Shown in pieces: positions 8,258 through 17,204 of a stretch of DNA of 64,000 nt (position 1 is the stretch's first letter; every line of letters begins with the position of its first letter). The stretch comes from Candidatus Methylopumilus sp. (GTDB lineage: Bacteria; Pseudomonadota; Gammaproteobacteria; Burkholderiales; Methylophilaceae). The position numbers and the translations under genes are program-made. Under the pieces are notes generated by a model, which saw only the letters and a list, made by a program, of their open reading frames with translations, made no database searches and was not told where the DNA came from. The stretch covers positions 46,518 to 110,517 of the forward strand of contig SHXT01000001.1 in the NCBI GenBank assembly GCA_009693175.1, read 5' to 3'.

Positions 8258-11050
8258 TTTTTTAAGCTGAGCTTCAAGTTTTTCAAATGTCTCTGTAAAT
8301 TCTTTCAAACGTTTTTTTTCTTGCACTACAACAGCTTCGGGTGCACGGTCTACAAAACTTGCATTCTGCAATTTACCATTAGCTTTTTGAATTTCGATCT
8401 GAATACGATTAAGTTCTTTTGTAATTCTTTCCTTTTCTTCTTCCACATTCACTTCGACCTTAAGCATCAATTTAAAATCTTTTAGTAACATTACGGGGGC
8501 TTCCATTATTGGTAACTCATCTAAAACTTCAACATCAGTTAATTTTGCAAGTGCTTTAAGATAGGGCACATAAGATTTAAGTATTTGCTTATCACCCGCA
8601 ATGATGAGTGGAATTTTTTGTGCAGGTGAAATATTCATATCTCCACGAAGTTTACGACAGACGTCTGCCATCTCTTTTAAAAGAGACATCCAATGCATAC
8701 TTTCTTGATCTATTTTTTTGGAATCACTTTGAGGATAATCCTCGAGCATAATAGAAACACTTTCTTTGCCATTCATATGGCCTATAGTCTGCCAGATTTC
8801 TTCAGTAATAAAAGGCATTACAGGATGCAATAAACGTAAAATAGTTTCAAGCACGCGCAACAGTGTCCGCCGTGTTGCTCTTTGTTCAGCATCACTACCC
8901 AATTGTATTTGAACTTTAGCAACTTCAAGATACCAATCACAGAATTCATCCCACACAAGTTGATAAAGCTCTTGTGATAGCAAATCAAAACGATATTCTG
9001 CAAATGCTTTTTCGATCGCAATTTCTTTTTCTTGTAATAAACTTACAATCCAACGATCCGCTTTTGAAAATTCAAGATAACCATCCACGCAATCACCAAA
9101 ACCATTCTCCTTACCTTCGCAATTCATTAATACAAAGCGTGTAGCATTCCATAATTTATTGCAGAAATTTCGATATCCTTCGCAGCGCTGAAGATCAAAT
9201 TTAATATCACGTCCTGGGCTAGCTAAGCTTGCATATGTAAATCGCAATGCATCTGTACCAAAAGCAGAAATACCTTCTGGAAATTCCTTACGTGTTTTTT
9301 TACTAATTGATTCAGCTTGTTTTGGATTCATAAGACTGGTTGTTCTTTTTTCTATCAAAGCGTCTAATGAAATGCCATCAATCAAATCAATCGGGTCAAG
9401 TACATTACCTTTTGACTTACTCATTTTTTGACCTTCAGCATCACGAATGAGCCCATGCACATACACATGTTTAAATGGAGTCTTGCCGGTAATATGTTTT
9501 GTCATCATTACCATACGCGCTACCCAGAAAAAAATAATATCAAAACCTGTCACCAGTACTGTGGAAGGCAAATAAAGATCGAGTGCTGGATTTGATATCT
9601 TTGGATAATCAGGAGTCCAATCGAGTGTTGAAAAAGGCCAGAGGGCTGATGAATACCATGTATCTAACACATCAGGGTCGCGCTTAATTTCACCCTGATA
9701 ACCATCTTTTAAGGCTAAGGCTTTTGCTTCATCTTCATTACGTGCAACCCACATCTCTCCTTTGTTGCCATACCATGCTGGAATTTGATGTCCCCACCAA
9801 AGTTGTCTTGAGATACACCAGTCTTGAATATTATTTAACCACTGATTATAAGTATTCACCCAACTGTCTGGATAGAATTTAATCTCACCTTTAGCAACTA
9901 CATCGAGTGCTTTTTCTGTAATACTTTTTCCGTCATGTCCTTTTTTTGACATCGCGACAAACCATTGATCAGTCAACATTGGCTCAATTACAACATCAGT
10001 TCTGTCACCACGTGGAATTTTGAGTTTATGTTTTTCAGTCTTGACGAGATAACCTTGCGCATCTAAGTCTTCTATAATTTTTTTTCGCGCTTCGAAACGT
10101 TCTAAACCTTGATAAATTTTTGGTGCTAATTCATTAATGTGCCCATCTAAAGTAAGTACACTAATCATAGGTAACTTATGACGTATACCTACATCGTAAT
10201 CATTAAAGTCATGAGCAGGCGTCACTTTTACAACGCCTGTACCAAATGTTTGGTCTACATAATCATCTGCAATGATAGGAATATCACGATCACATAAAGG
10301 AAGTTTTATCATTTGACCTACAAGCGATTGATAACGCGTATCTTCTGGATGCACCATGATTGCAACATCTCCCAACATCGTTTCGGGTCTTGTCGTTGCA
10401 ACCGTTAAATGGCCTTTGCCTGAAGCGAGTGGATATTGAATGTGCCACAAGAATCCATCTTTCTCTTCTTGTACTACTTCTAAATCAGATACCGCGGTTT
10501 GTAATTGGATATCCCAATTTACTAAACGTTTACCACGATAAATGAGACCCTCTTTATATAAACTAACAAATGTTTCTGTCACCGTTTTCGATAAACCTTC
10601 ATCCATCGTGAAGCGCTCTCTTGACCAATCAAGTGAAGTGCCTAAGCGTCGCATTTGTTGCGTAATAGTTCCGCCAGAATAAGTTTTCCATTCCCAGACT
10701 TTTTCTAAAAACTTTTCTCGACCAAGATCGTGTTTTGTAACGCCCTCTTGATCAAGCTGCCTTTCAACTACAATTTGTGTCGCAATGCCTGCGTGATCGG
10801 TGCCTGGTTGCCATAAAGTATTATCACCTTTCATGCGGTGATAACGTATTAACGCATCCATTAATGTCTGATTAAATCCGTGCCCCATGTGCAAAGTACC
10901 TGTCACATTAGGTGGTGGCAATAAAATACAAAATGCATTTTTTTTGTGGTTATCTAGACCTGCTTGATAAAACCCTTTAGATTCCCAAAACTGATACCAA
11001 TGACTTTCAATATCTTTTGGGTTAAAAGGTTTAGAGAAATTATTTTCCAT
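8249..11050 (-). CDS. valS: Valyl-tRNA synthetase
   Basis: 933 residues from the ATG at 11050 ([15 protein letters not shown]); the track start at 11077 is an upstream TTG adding an unlikely hydrophobic stub. Class I features: HIGH-type motif [14 protein letters not shown] near residue 50, the CP1 editing domain in the middle, KMSKS motif ([10 protein letters not shown]) near residue 545, an anticodon-binding helical domain, and a C-terminal coiled coil rich in E and K. It charges tRNA-Val and edits threonyl products in the cytoplasm. The 3' end overlaps tusA tail to tail. Confidence 0.96.
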   Translation of the reverse strand: MENNFSKPFNPKDIESHWYQFWESKGFYQAGLDNHKKNAFCILLPPPNVTGTLHMGHGFNQTLMDALIRYHRMKGDNTLWQPGTDHAGIATQIVVERQLDQEGVTKHDLGREKFLEKVWEWKTYSGGTITQQMRRLGTSLDWSRERFTMDEGLSKTVTETFVSLYKEGLIYRGKRLVNWDIQLQTAVSDLEVVQEEKDGFLWHIQYPLASGKGHLTVATTRPETMLGDVAIMVHPEDTRYQSLVGQMIKLPLCDRDIPIIADDYVDQTFGTGVVKVTPAHDFNDYDVGIRHKLPMISVLTLDGHINELAPKIYQGLERFEARKKIIEDLDAQGYLVKTEKHKLKIPRGDRTDVVIEPMLTDQWFVAMSKKGHDGKSITEKALDVVAKGEIKFYPDSWVNTYNQWLNNIQDWCISRQLWWGHQIPAWYGNKGEMWVARNEDEAKALALKDGYQGEIKRDPDVLDTWYSSALWPFSTLDWTPDYPKISNPALDLYLPSTVLVTGFDIIFFWVARMVMMTKHITGKTPFKHVYVHGLIRDAEGQKMSKSKGNVLDPIDLIDGISLDALIEKRTTSLMNPKQAESISKKTRKEFPEGISAFGTDALRFTYASLASPGRDIKFDLQRCEGYRNFCNKLWNATRFVLMNCEGKENGFGDCVDGYLEFSKADRWIVSLLQEKEIAIEKAFAEYRFDLLSQELYQLVWDEFCDWYLEVAKVQIQLGSDAEQRATRRTLLRVLETILRLLHPVMPFITEEIWQTIGHMNGKESVSIMLEDYPQSDSKKIDQESMHWMSLLKEMADVCRKLRGDMNISPAQKIPLIIAGDKQILKSYVPYLKALAKLTDVEVLDELPIMEAPVMLLKDFKLMLKVEVNVEEEKERITKELNRIQIEIQKANGKLQNASFVDRAPEAVVVQEKKRLKEFTETFEKLEAQLKKLV

Positions 11051-11142
11051 GAATAAAACACATAGCAGATTTGTCAAAAATTCATTTTAACATAGGGATG
11101 AAGTGATATCAGGGCTCATGGCAGGTTGATACCACAAAAAAA

Positions 11143-11898
11143 TCACTTAGAGCAAACAGGGCAGGCGAGATCTTTTTTAAGATTAATATTTTTCCATTGC
11201 ATTGATTTCACATCTAACAATAACAAACGACCTTCTAAAGACTGCCCAATGCCTAGGATAAGCTTCATTACTTCAGCAGCTTGTGCAGTTCCAATCATAC
11301 CAACGGTTCCTGAAAATACACCATTGTCAGCACAGCGCGTTTCATTGCGATCGCCTGTGTCAGGAAAAAGACAATGATAACAAGGGCTCGTATCATGCCG
11401 CATATCAAACACACTCACCTGTCCCTCAAACCCTACAGCAGCACCAGAGACTAAAGGTTTTTTAAGTTCAACTGCAATACGATTGATTGCGTAGCGTGTA
11501 GCAAAATTATCTGAGCCATCAATGATGACATCAACATTTTTTGCAATCTCTTTCATGCTTTTTTCTGTTTGTTTTTCGGTCACAGCAATCACTTCAACAT
11601 CTGGATTAAGTGAATCAACAAATTGTTTAGCAGAAGATGCTTTGTTAAGTCCTACTGATTGCGTGTCATGAATAATTTGTCTTTGAAGATTAGTTAAATC
11701 AACATTGTCAAAATCACAGATCGTGATTTTTCCGATACCAGCTGCTGCACAATAGATTGTAATAGGGGAGCCTAGTCCACCCGCACCTACAATGAGTATA
11801 TGACTTTTAAGAAGTTTTTCTTGTCCTTGATATTCAATATCAGGTAACAAAATATGACGGCTATATCGAAGAAGTTGCTGATCATCCATATCATGCAT
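11143..11898 (-). CDS. moeB: MoeB/ThiF family adenylyltransferase
   Basis: 251 residues, single E1-like domain without a rhodanese tail. Visible are RYSRHILLPDIEYQGQEKLL at the N-terminus, the nucleotide loop VGAGGLGSP, DFDNVDLTNLQRQI, the SDNFATRY segment, and two zinc-binding Cys pairs (CYHC and CPVC). Such enzymes adenylate the C-terminal glycine of MoaD or ThiS for sulfur transfer in molybdenum cofactor or thiamine synthesis. The partner is not encoded nearby. Start could be the Met at 11889. It lies between the tRNA cluster and valS, all on the minus strand. Confidence 0.88.
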   Translation of the reverse strand: MHDMDDQQLLRYSRHILLPDIEYQGQEKLLKSHILIVGAGGLGSPITIYCAAAGIGKITICDFDNVDLTNLQRQIIHDTQSVGLNKASSAKQFVDSLNPDVEVIAVTEKQTEKSMKEIAKNVDVIIDGSDNFATRYAINRIAVELKKPLVSGAAVGFEGQVSVFDMRHDTSPCYHCLFPDTGDRNETRCADNGVFSGTVGMIGTAQAAEVMKLILGIGQSLEGRLLLLDVKSMQWKNINLKKDLACPVCSK

Positions 11899-11964
11899 TA
11901 AACATAAATTGAAGTTGAAATGACTATATCGTCAATTAACCCTTGATTCAATGCATTTAAAAGT

Positions 11965-12041
11965 TGGGGTGGCTGATGGGGCTCGAACCCACGACAACAG
12001 GAATCACAATCCTGGACTCTACCAACTGAGCTACAGCCACC
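11965..12041 (-). tRNA. tRNA-His (GTG)
   Basis: Read on the minus strand the 77-nt cloverleaf begins GGTGGCTGTAGCTCAG. It has the anticodon stem CAGGA/TCCTG around loop TTGTGAT (anticodon GTG), a T arm GTTCGAG, and a 3' end CAGCCACCCCA. The extra 5' G opposite C73, the histidine identity element, is genome-encoded, as is CCA. Last gene of the Pro-Arg-His cluster. Confidence 0.97.
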
Positions 12042-12056
12042 AATGAAACATGAAAT

Positions 12057-12133
12057 TGGCCTGCCCGACAGGAATTGAACCTGTAACCCCCAACTTAGAA
12101 GGTTGGTGCTCTATCCAGTTGAGCTACGGGCAG
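12057..12133 (-). tRNA. tRNA-Arg (TCT)
   Basis: 77 nt on the minus strand. Acceptor CTGCCCG pairs with CGGGCAG, D arm AGCTCAACTGGATAGAGC, anticodon stem CCAAC/GTTGG around CTTCTAA (anticodon TCT), T arm ACAGG/CCTGT, discriminator G and encoded CCA. It reads AGA/AGG codons. Fifteen bases upstream of tRNA-His. Confidence 0.97.
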
Positions 12134-12196
12134 CTTAACAACACAAAGCGCGTTACAGAAAATCCTTTTTTTCTATAGTAAATGAGATGCTAAATC

Positions 12197-12273
12197 TGGT
12201 CGGGGTGGAGAGATTCGAACTCCCGACATCCTGCTCCCAAAGCAGGCGCGCTACCAGGCTACGCTACACCCCG
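12197..12273 (-). tRNA. tRNA-Pro (TGG)
   Basis: 77 nt on the minus strand. Acceptor CGGGGTG pairs with CACCCCG, anticodon stem CCTGC/GCAGG around TTTGGGA (anticodon TGG), T arm with GTTCGAA, discriminator A and encoded CCA. First gene of the cluster, placed directly behind a strong predicted promoter. Confidence 0.97.
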
Positions 12274-12281
12274 AGGGCGAG

Positions 12282-12310
12282 AATATAGCCTAATTAAGGG
12301 TTTAGGTCAA
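12282..12310 (-). promoter_or_regulatory. Promoter of the Pro-Arg-His tRNA cluster
   Basis: On the minus strand: TTGACC, exactly 17 bases, TATATT, then a GC-rich CTCGCCCT before the mature tRNA-Pro 5' end, which resembles a stringent-type discriminator. The predicted start site is about two bases upstream of the mature tRNA. Confidence 0.65.
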
Positions 12311-12338
12311 ATGAAACGACCCTTCTTAAGCCCTGTAA

Positions 12339-12647
12339 TTATGGCTTAACTGAAGATTTAATGGACTTTTTATGAGCATGCTTACCTTTTTTATCTTTAC
12401 ATGCATTTAACTCTTCTTTGGACATAGTGCCATCATGGTCCTTATCCATAAGAGCAAAATCTTTTTTGCAAATTGCCATTGCTTCATCGCGATCGAGCAT
12501 TCCATCGTGATCAATATCAGCCTCATCAAATGATTTTTTACTGTGCATTTTGCAATGTTCACCCTTGCCTTCGTGCGCTGAATACACGTTCGTATTTAAA
12601 CCAAATATTAATCCTAGTAAAATTAACCAAAATCTTTTTTTCATCAT
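12339..12647 (-). CDS. Secreted EF-hand calcium-binding protein
   Basis: About 102 residues from the Met at 12647, which has an AGAGA-type ribosome site; the track start at 12668 lacks one. A signal peptide (MMKKRFWLILLGLIFGLNTNVYSA) is followed by a His/Lys-rich linker, two EF-hand loops (DIDHDGMLDRDE and DKDHDGTMSKEE) and a basic tail KGKHAHKKSIKS. Both loops have acidic residues at positions 1, 3, 5 and 12, as required for Ca2+. Likely periplasmic or exported. Comparable small EF-hand proteins are common in betaproteobacteria; their role is not established. Confidence 0.8.
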   Translation of the reverse strand: MMKKRFWLILLGLIFGLNTNVYSAHEGKGEHCKMHSKKSFDEADIDHDGMLDRDEAMAICKKDFALMDKDHDGTMSKEELNACKDKKGKHAHKKSIKSSVKP

Positions 12648-12779
12648 ACTTCTCTTTTTCTGAATCATTTAATATTTATCATACCCTGTGATCTCTTTTC
12701 TTACAAAAGATTCACCGGTATCAAATATGTATAAAAGATCAATATGTTAAAATGACTTCTTTTATCGATGGATAGACTG

Positions 12780-13634
12780 ATGTCAGCCACCATAATTGAC
12801 GGGAAAGCTGTTGCTGAAAATCTTCTTATAAAACTCAAAGAAGAAATTGATGCTAGATCAAGAGAGGGTAAACGCAATCCTAGTTTAGCGGTTATTCTTG
12901 TCGGCTCAAATCTAGCTTCTTCGATTTATGTTAGAAATAAGCGCTTAGCCTGTGAAAAAATTGGTGTGAAATCGATAGCCTACGACCTGCCAAGCGAAAC
13001 ATCTGAAAAAGAACTTATTCAGATTATTGAAAAATTAAATAATGACAATGAAGTAGATGGTATTTTAGTGCAATCGCCATTACCACCCCATATTAATAAT
13101 GATGTGATTTTCGAAACCATTGCTCCTCATAAAGATGTCGATGGATTTCATCCAAAAAATATTGGATTATTAGCAATAAGACAACCTAAATTACGATCAT
13201 GCACTCCCTATGGTGTAATTAAATTAATTGAAGCTACTAAGCTTTCAACGCGTGGTCTTGATGCTTTAGTTGTGGGAGCCTCAAATCATGTTGGGCGTCC
13301 AATGGGCTTAGAACTTCTTTTAGCGGGTTGTACAACTACAATATGTCACCGCTATACTCAACATCTTCAGCAAAAAGTCGAATTAGCAGACATTGTTATT
13401 GCAGCAGTCGGCAAACCAGGTTTTATCAAAGGGAATTGGATTAAACCGGGTGCAATTGTGATTGATATTGGGATTAATCGCCTTGATAATGGAAAGATTG
13501 TAGGTGATGTTGAATTTGATGTTGCTAAAGCAAGGGCTGGATTTATTACCCCGGTTCCTGGTGGTGTAGGGCCTATGACGGTTGCTACTTTAATGGAAAA
13601 TACCCTTTTCGCCCAAAAATTATCTAGTAAATAA
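12780..13634 (+). CDS. folD: Bifunctional methylene-H4F dehydrogenase / methenyl-H4F cyclohydrolase
   Basis: About 284 residues from the second ATG ([13 protein letters not shown]), which matches the family N-terminus and has GGAT upstream; the track start at 12768 adds four residues. Conserved blocks: [14 protein letters not shown] with the catalytic lysine, [22 protein letters not shown], the Rossmann segment [13 protein letters not shown], and [18 protein letters not shown]. It interconverts methylene-, methenyl- and formyl-tetrahydrofolate with NADP. In a methylotroph this would also serve C1 oxidation or assimilation. The VGAS variant (usually VGRS) removes the arginine often seen contacting the NADP phosphate; that could alter cofactor preference. 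Confidence 0.95.
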   Translation: MSATIIDGKAVAENLLIKLKEEIDARSREGKRNPSLAVILVGSNLASSIYVRNKRLACEKIGVKSIAYDLPSETSEKELIQIIEKLNNDNEVDGILVQSPLPPHINNDVIFETIAPHKDVDGFHPKNIGLLAIRQPKLRSCTPYGVIKLIEATKLSTRGLDALVVGASNHVGRPMGLELLLAGCTTTICHRYTQHLQQKVELADIVIAAVGKPGFIKGNWIKPGAIVIDIGINRLDNGKIVGDVEFDVAKARAGFITPVPGGVGPMTVATLMENTLFAQKLSSK

Positions 13635-13662
13635 ATAGCTTAAAAAATTCGTCAATAACATC

Positions 13663-13690
13663 TTGCTTTCATTCTCGATCGGAGTAAACT
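13663..13690 (+). promoter_or_regulatory. Possible sigma70 promoter of dksA
   Basis: TTGCTT, a 16-base spacer, TAAACT, about 40 bases before the dksA ATG. The match is moderate; it sits in the only gap between folD and dksA. Confidence 0.35.
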
Positions 13691-13730
13691 TTCGCGATTA
13701 TTTTCATTTCTTTTCACTTAGGATTAAAAA

Positions 13731-14483
13731 ATGGCAGTTAAAAAAGTAACTAAAAAAATGATAGCTAAGAAAAAAGCGCCTGTTAAAAAAGTTGTCGCTA
13801 AGAAAGTGATAGCTAAGAAAAAAGCGCCTGTTAAAAAAGTTGTCGCTAAGAAAGTGATAGCTAAGAAAAAAGCACCTGTTAAAAAAGTTGTCGCTAAGAA
13901 AGTGATAGCTAAGAAAAAAGCACCTGTTAAAAAAGTTGTCACTAAGAAAGTGATAGCTAAGAAAAAAGCACCTGTTAAAAAAGTTGTTGCTTCAAAGAAA
14001 CCAGTTGCTAAAAAACTAGTACCTGTAAAAGTTGTTCCGCTTAAATCTAAAGTATTTAGCTCATCTCAAAAAGGTTTAAAGCAATTTAGGGGTTATGAAG
14101 CTAAAAAAGGTGAAGCTTACATGAGTAAGAGTCAGCTTAATCATTTCCGTACTATCCTAAATGAATGGAAAACAGAGCTAAGCCAAGATATTGATCGCAC
14201 CGTTCATACAATGCAAGATGAGCTTACTTCATATGCAGATCCTAATGATCGAGCAAGCCAAGAATCTGATATGGCACTCGAACTTAGAAATCGTGATCGT
14301 GAACGTAAACTTATTAAAAAAATAGATGATACTTTGAGAAATATGGAAAGTCAGGACTATGGTTACTGTTCTGTTTGTGGGGAAGAAATTGGTCTTAAAC
14401 GTTTAGAAGCGCGTCCTACAGCAAAACTTTGTATTGATTGCAAAACGCTTGATGAGATCCGTGAAAAACAAATGGCTAGCTAA
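13731..14483 (+). CDS. dksA: DksA-type transcription factor with a repeat-rich basic N-terminal extension
   Basis: 250 residues versus about 150 in E. coli. From about residue 112 on it aligns well with DksA: MSKSQLNHFRTILNEW, the coiled-coil tip DPNDRA with both essential aspartates, ELRNRDRERKLIKKI, and the zinc finger CSVC...CIDC. DksA binds the RNA polymerase secondary channel and, with ppGpp, retunes rRNA and amino-acid promoters; spoT and rpoZ are in this window. Residues about 12-87 are four 16-residue repeats plus a partial fifth (AKKKAPVKKVVAKKVI), like histone-H1 tails, probably binding DNA or RNA. AGGA lies eight bases before the ATG. The minus-strand ORF over the repeats is a shadow. 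Confidence 0.93.
   Translation: MAVKKVTKKMIAKKKAPVKKVVAKKVIAKKKAPVKKVVAKKVIAKKKAPVKKVVAKKVIAKKKAPVKKVVTKKVIAKKKAPVKKVVASKKPVAKKLVPVKVVPLKSKVFSSSQKGLKQFRGYEAKKGEAYMSKSQLNHFRTILNEWKTELSQDIDRTVHTMQDELTSYADPNDRASQESDMALELRNRDRERKLIKKIDDTLRNMESQDYGYCSVCGEEIGLKRLEARPTAKLCIDCKTLDEIREKQMAS
13764..13991 (+). repeat. 48-bp tandem repeat inside dksA
   Basis: Four full units of 48 bases and one 36-base partial unit, each beginning GCTAAGAAAAAAGC, differ at only a few bases (for example gcg/gca and gct/act). In-frame, so copy changes would lengthen or shorten the protein without breaking it. Confidence 0.95.
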
Positions 14484-14501
14484 TTAATTTTAACTTGTAA
14501 T

Positions 14502-14529
14502 AAAAAACCCGGATATATCCGAGTTTTTT
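14502..14529. terminator. Bidirectional terminator between dksA and pnp
   Basis: AAAAAAcCCGGATATATCCGaGTTTTTT forms a symmetric hairpin with an A-run on one side and a T-run on the other. It serves two convergent genes, dksA (+) and pnp (-). Confidence 0.85.
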
Positions 14530-14552
14530 ATTTCTTCAAATTTCCTTAATAC

Positions 14553-16691
14553 TTAATCTTCTTTTTTTTCTTTTTTACCTTCTGATTTTTCTACAGCAGG
14601 TGGTGGTTCGATTAATGCCTTTGCACTCACACGCACTCGGCCTTTATCATCCACTTCAATAACTTTTACTTTTACTTTTTGACCTTCGGATAAGAAATCA
14701 GTTACTGCATTCACACGTTGATGAGCAATTTGTGAAATATGGAGTAATCCATCTTTACCAGGGAGTAGAGATACAATCGCGCCAAAATCTAACATCTTAA
14801 TCACGGTGCCTTCATAGATTTGACCAACTTCAATTTCCGCTGTGATTTCTAAAATACGACGCTTCGCTTCTTCTCCTTGAAGTCCGTCCACACATGCAAT
14901 CTTAATTGTGCCGTCATCTTCAATGTCGATCGTTGCACCAGTTTCCTCAGTCAATGCTTTAATCACTGAACCACCCTTACCAATCACTTCACGAATTTTA
15001 TCTGGATGAATTTTCACGGTAATAATTCTTGGTGCGAATGTTGATAGCTCTTTACGGCTACCTTTCATTTCTTTTTTCATAATTGCTAAAATATGTTCGC
15101 GACCTTCTTTAGCTTGACTCAATGCCACTTGCATAATTTCAGTCGTAATACCTGTAATCTTAATGTCCATTTGAAGAGCTGTAATGCCATCTTCAGTACC
15201 CGCTACTTTAAAATCCATATCGCCTAGATGATCTTCGTCACCCAAGATATCAGTTAATACCGCAACACGATTACCTTCTTTAATAAGCCCCATCGCAATA
15301 CCTGCCACGTGTGCTTTTAATGGTACACCTGCATCCATGAGTGCTAAACAACCACCACATACAGATGCCATGGAACTTGAACCATTAGATTCGGTAATTT
15401 CTGAAACAACACGAATGGTATAACTAAAATCTTCTTTAGAAGGTAGAACTGCAATCAATGCACGTTTAGCTAAACGGCCATGACCAATTTCACGACGTTT
15501 TGGTGTCCCGACGCGCCCTGTTTCGCCAGTTGCGTATGGAGGCATATTGTAATGAAGCATAAAACGATCTGAATATTCACCTTGCAGTGCATCGATCGAC
15601 TGTTCATCACGACCTGTACCTAATGTAGCTACCACAAGCGCTTGAGTTTCTCCGCGTGTAAAAAGTGATGAGCCATGAGTTCTTGGAAGAACACTCGTTC
15701 TAATTGCAATAGGTCTTACCGTACGTGTATCACGACCATCAATACGTGGTTCGCCATCAAGAATTTGTGTACGTACAGTTTTTGCTTCTAAATTAAAAAA
15801 TTCATTTTTAATTTTATTAGTTGCACAAGTATCAGTCTCTTCTGTAATGAGTTTAGCAAAAACCTTATTTTTAATTTCTTCTAATTTGGCTGATCGTTCG
15901 CATTTTGATTTAATTTGAAAAGCAGCATGCACTTCTTTAGCTGCCATATCATTAATTTTTTTAATGAGTGCTTTATCAGGTTTAGGCGCAACCCAGTCCC
16001 ATGGTTCTTTGCCCACTTCTTTTGCTAGCTCATTAATCATTTTAATAACTGCTTGCATTTCTTTGTGCCCATGAAGCACTGCTCCTAACATCACACTTTC
16101 AGGCAATTCTTTCGCTTCTGATTCAACCATCAATACAGCTGAGTCTGTACCTGCAACCACTAAATCAAGTTCGCTTTCTTTTAATTGTGAAGCTGTTGGA
16201 TTAGTTACATATTCTTCATTGATATAACCTACACGCACTGCACCAATCGGGCCAAAGAAAGGAATGCCTGAGATTGCTAATGCTGCGGAAGCACCAATAA
16301 TTGCTGGAATATCAGAATCAATTTCACTATCTGATGAAACAACCGTAGCTACGATTTGAATCTCGTTATAAAAACTTTCTGGGAATAACGGACGTAATGG
16401 ACGATCAATTAAACGTGAAGTAAGTGTTTCTTTTTCACTTGGACGACCTTCGCGCTTAAAAAAACCACCAGGAATTTTACCTGCGGCATATGTCTTTTCT
16501 TGATAGTCTACTGTAAGCGGGAAAAAATCTTGGCCTGCTTTTACATCGTGTTTACCTACTACTGCGACTAATACCACTGTATCACCATAACTTACTAACA
16601 CAGTACCGTCCGCTTGACGAGCTATCTCACCTGTTTCAAGTGTTAAGGTATGCGCACCAAATTGAATACTTTTCTTAATTGCTTTAAACAT
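14553..16691 (-). CDS. pnp: Polyribonucleotide nucleotidyltransferase (PNPase)
   Basis: 712 residues, full length. Two RNase PH-like domains flank a helical domain, then a KH domain ([18 protein letters not shown], near 555-575) and an S1 domain ([34 protein letters not shown]) and a Lys/Glu-rich tail. The second core has the phosphate-binding and catalytic segments [17 protein letters not shown] and [15 protein letters not shown]. It degrades RNA 3' to 5' with phosphate and is part of the degradosome. AAGGG precedes the start. Last gene of the rimP-pnp operon, with its own leader hairpins. Confidence 0.97.
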   Translation of the reverse strand: MFKAIKKSIQFGAHTLTLETGEIARQADGTVLVSYGDTVVLVAVVGKHDVKAGQDFFPLTVDYQEKTYAAGKIPGGFFKREGRPSEKETLTSRLIDRPLRPLFPESFYNEIQIVATVVSSDSEIDSDIPAIIGASAALAISGIPFFGPIGAVRVGYINEEYVTNPTASQLKESELDLVVAGTDSAVLMVESEAKELPESVMLGAVLHGHKEMQAVIKMINELAKEVGKEPWDWVAPKPDKALIKKINDMAAKEVHAAFQIKSKCERSAKLEEIKNKVFAKLITEETDTCATNKIKNEFFNLEAKTVRTQILDGEPRIDGRDTRTVRPIAIRTSVLPRTHGSSLFTRGETQALVVATLGTGRDEQSIDALQGEYSDRFMLHYNMPPYATGETGRVGTPKRREIGHGRLAKRALIAVLPSKEDFSYTIRVVSEITESNGSSSMASVCGGCLALMDAGVPLKAHVAGIAMGLIKEGNRVAVLTDILGDEDHLGDMDFKVAGTEDGITALQMDIKITGITTEIMQVALSQAKEGREHILAIMKKEMKGSRKELSTFAPRIITVKIHPDKIREVIGKGGSVIKALTEETGATIDIEDDGTIKIACVDGLQGEEAKRRILEITAEIEVGQIYEGTVIKMLDFGAIVSLLPGKDGLLHISQIAHQRVNAVTDFLSEGQKVKVKVIEVDDKGRVRVSAKALIEPPPAVEKSEGKKEKKED

Positions 16692-16712
16692 AATTTACCC
16701 TTTTCTTTTTTC

Positions 16713-16740
16713 ATTCGTTATTCACTTCTTAATAACGAAT
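16713..16740 (-). promoter_or_regulatory. Stem-loop in the pnp leader
   Basis: On the minus strand ATTCGTTATT and AATAACGAAT form a perfect 10-bp stem with an 8-base loop, ending about 20 bases before the pnp start and next to its ribosome site. It is not followed by a T-run, so it looks like an RNA processing or autoregulatory element, not a terminator. Confidence 0.6.
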
Positions 16741-16766
16741 ACATTAACTAACATTTAACATCCAAT

Positions 16767-16811
16767 AAAAAAGCCGACGCATCTTCCTATAAGAAGGATT
16801 GCAATCGGCTT
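16767..16811 (-). terminator. Terminator-like hairpin between rpsO and pnp
   Basis: On the minus strand AAGCCGA...TCGGCTT with an inner stem ATCCTTC/GGAAGAT is followed by six T. A leaky terminator here would set the rpsO to pnp ratio. Confidence 0.75.
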
Positions 16812-16867
16812 CAAAACTTACGAATCAATAAATCTCTTAATCTAAATTAATTTAAATAGTTAAAAAA

Positions 16868-17137
16868 TTATTTACGCAAACCAAGACGTTCAATCAATGA
16901 CTGATAGCGTCCCAAACTTTTACCTTTAAGGTAATCCAATAATTTTCTGCGTTGACTTACAAGCGCTAAAAGTCCACGACGTGAGTGATGATCTTTTGCA
17001 TTGGTTTTAAAATGTTCTGCTAAATAACCAATACGGCTTGTGATAAGTGCAACTTGCACTTCTGGAGATCCTGTGTCGTTCTTTGCCTGTTGATATTCAC
17101 TTACAACTTTGGCTCTTTCTGTTGCTGTTGTTACCAT
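16868..17137 (-). CDS. rpsO: 30S ribosomal protein S15
   Basis: 89 residues, the standard length. Conserved [12 protein letters not shown]-like block ([15 protein letters not shown]), [30 protein letters not shown], and the LGLRK end are present. S15 binds 16S rRNA helices 20-22 early in 30S assembly and in E. coli represses its own translation. GGAG lies nine bases before the start, and a promoter is predicted just upstream, so it can be transcribed apart from the rest of the operon. Confidence 0.98.
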   Translation of the reverse strand: MVTTATERAKVVSEYQQAKNDTGSPEVQVALITSRIGYLAEHFKTNAKDHHSRRGLLALVSQRRKLLDYLKGKSLGRYQSLIERLGLRK

Positions 17138-17167
17138 TTAATCTTTTCTCCTTATTCAGAACCGCGT

Positions 17168-17196
17168 ATTTTAATTGGATTCTATCGATTTAACAA
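17168..17196 (-). promoter_or_regulatory. Predicted rpsO promoter
   Basis: Minus strand TTGTTA, 17 bases, TAAAAT, about 30 bases before the rpsO ATG and directly after the truB stop. This gives rpsO-pnp an internal promoter, as in E. coli. Confidence 0.5.
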
Positions 17197-17204
17197 TATG
17201 TTTC

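Noticed and set aside
13724-13942. Minus-strand ORF of repeated TFLTGAFFLAI residues
   Set aside because: It is the mirror of the dksA tandem repeats; hydrophobic repeats arise automatically opposite lysine-rich codons.
13764-13991. Possible CRISPR-like array
   Set aside because: The 48-bp units are directly adjacent with no spacers and are in frame within dksA.
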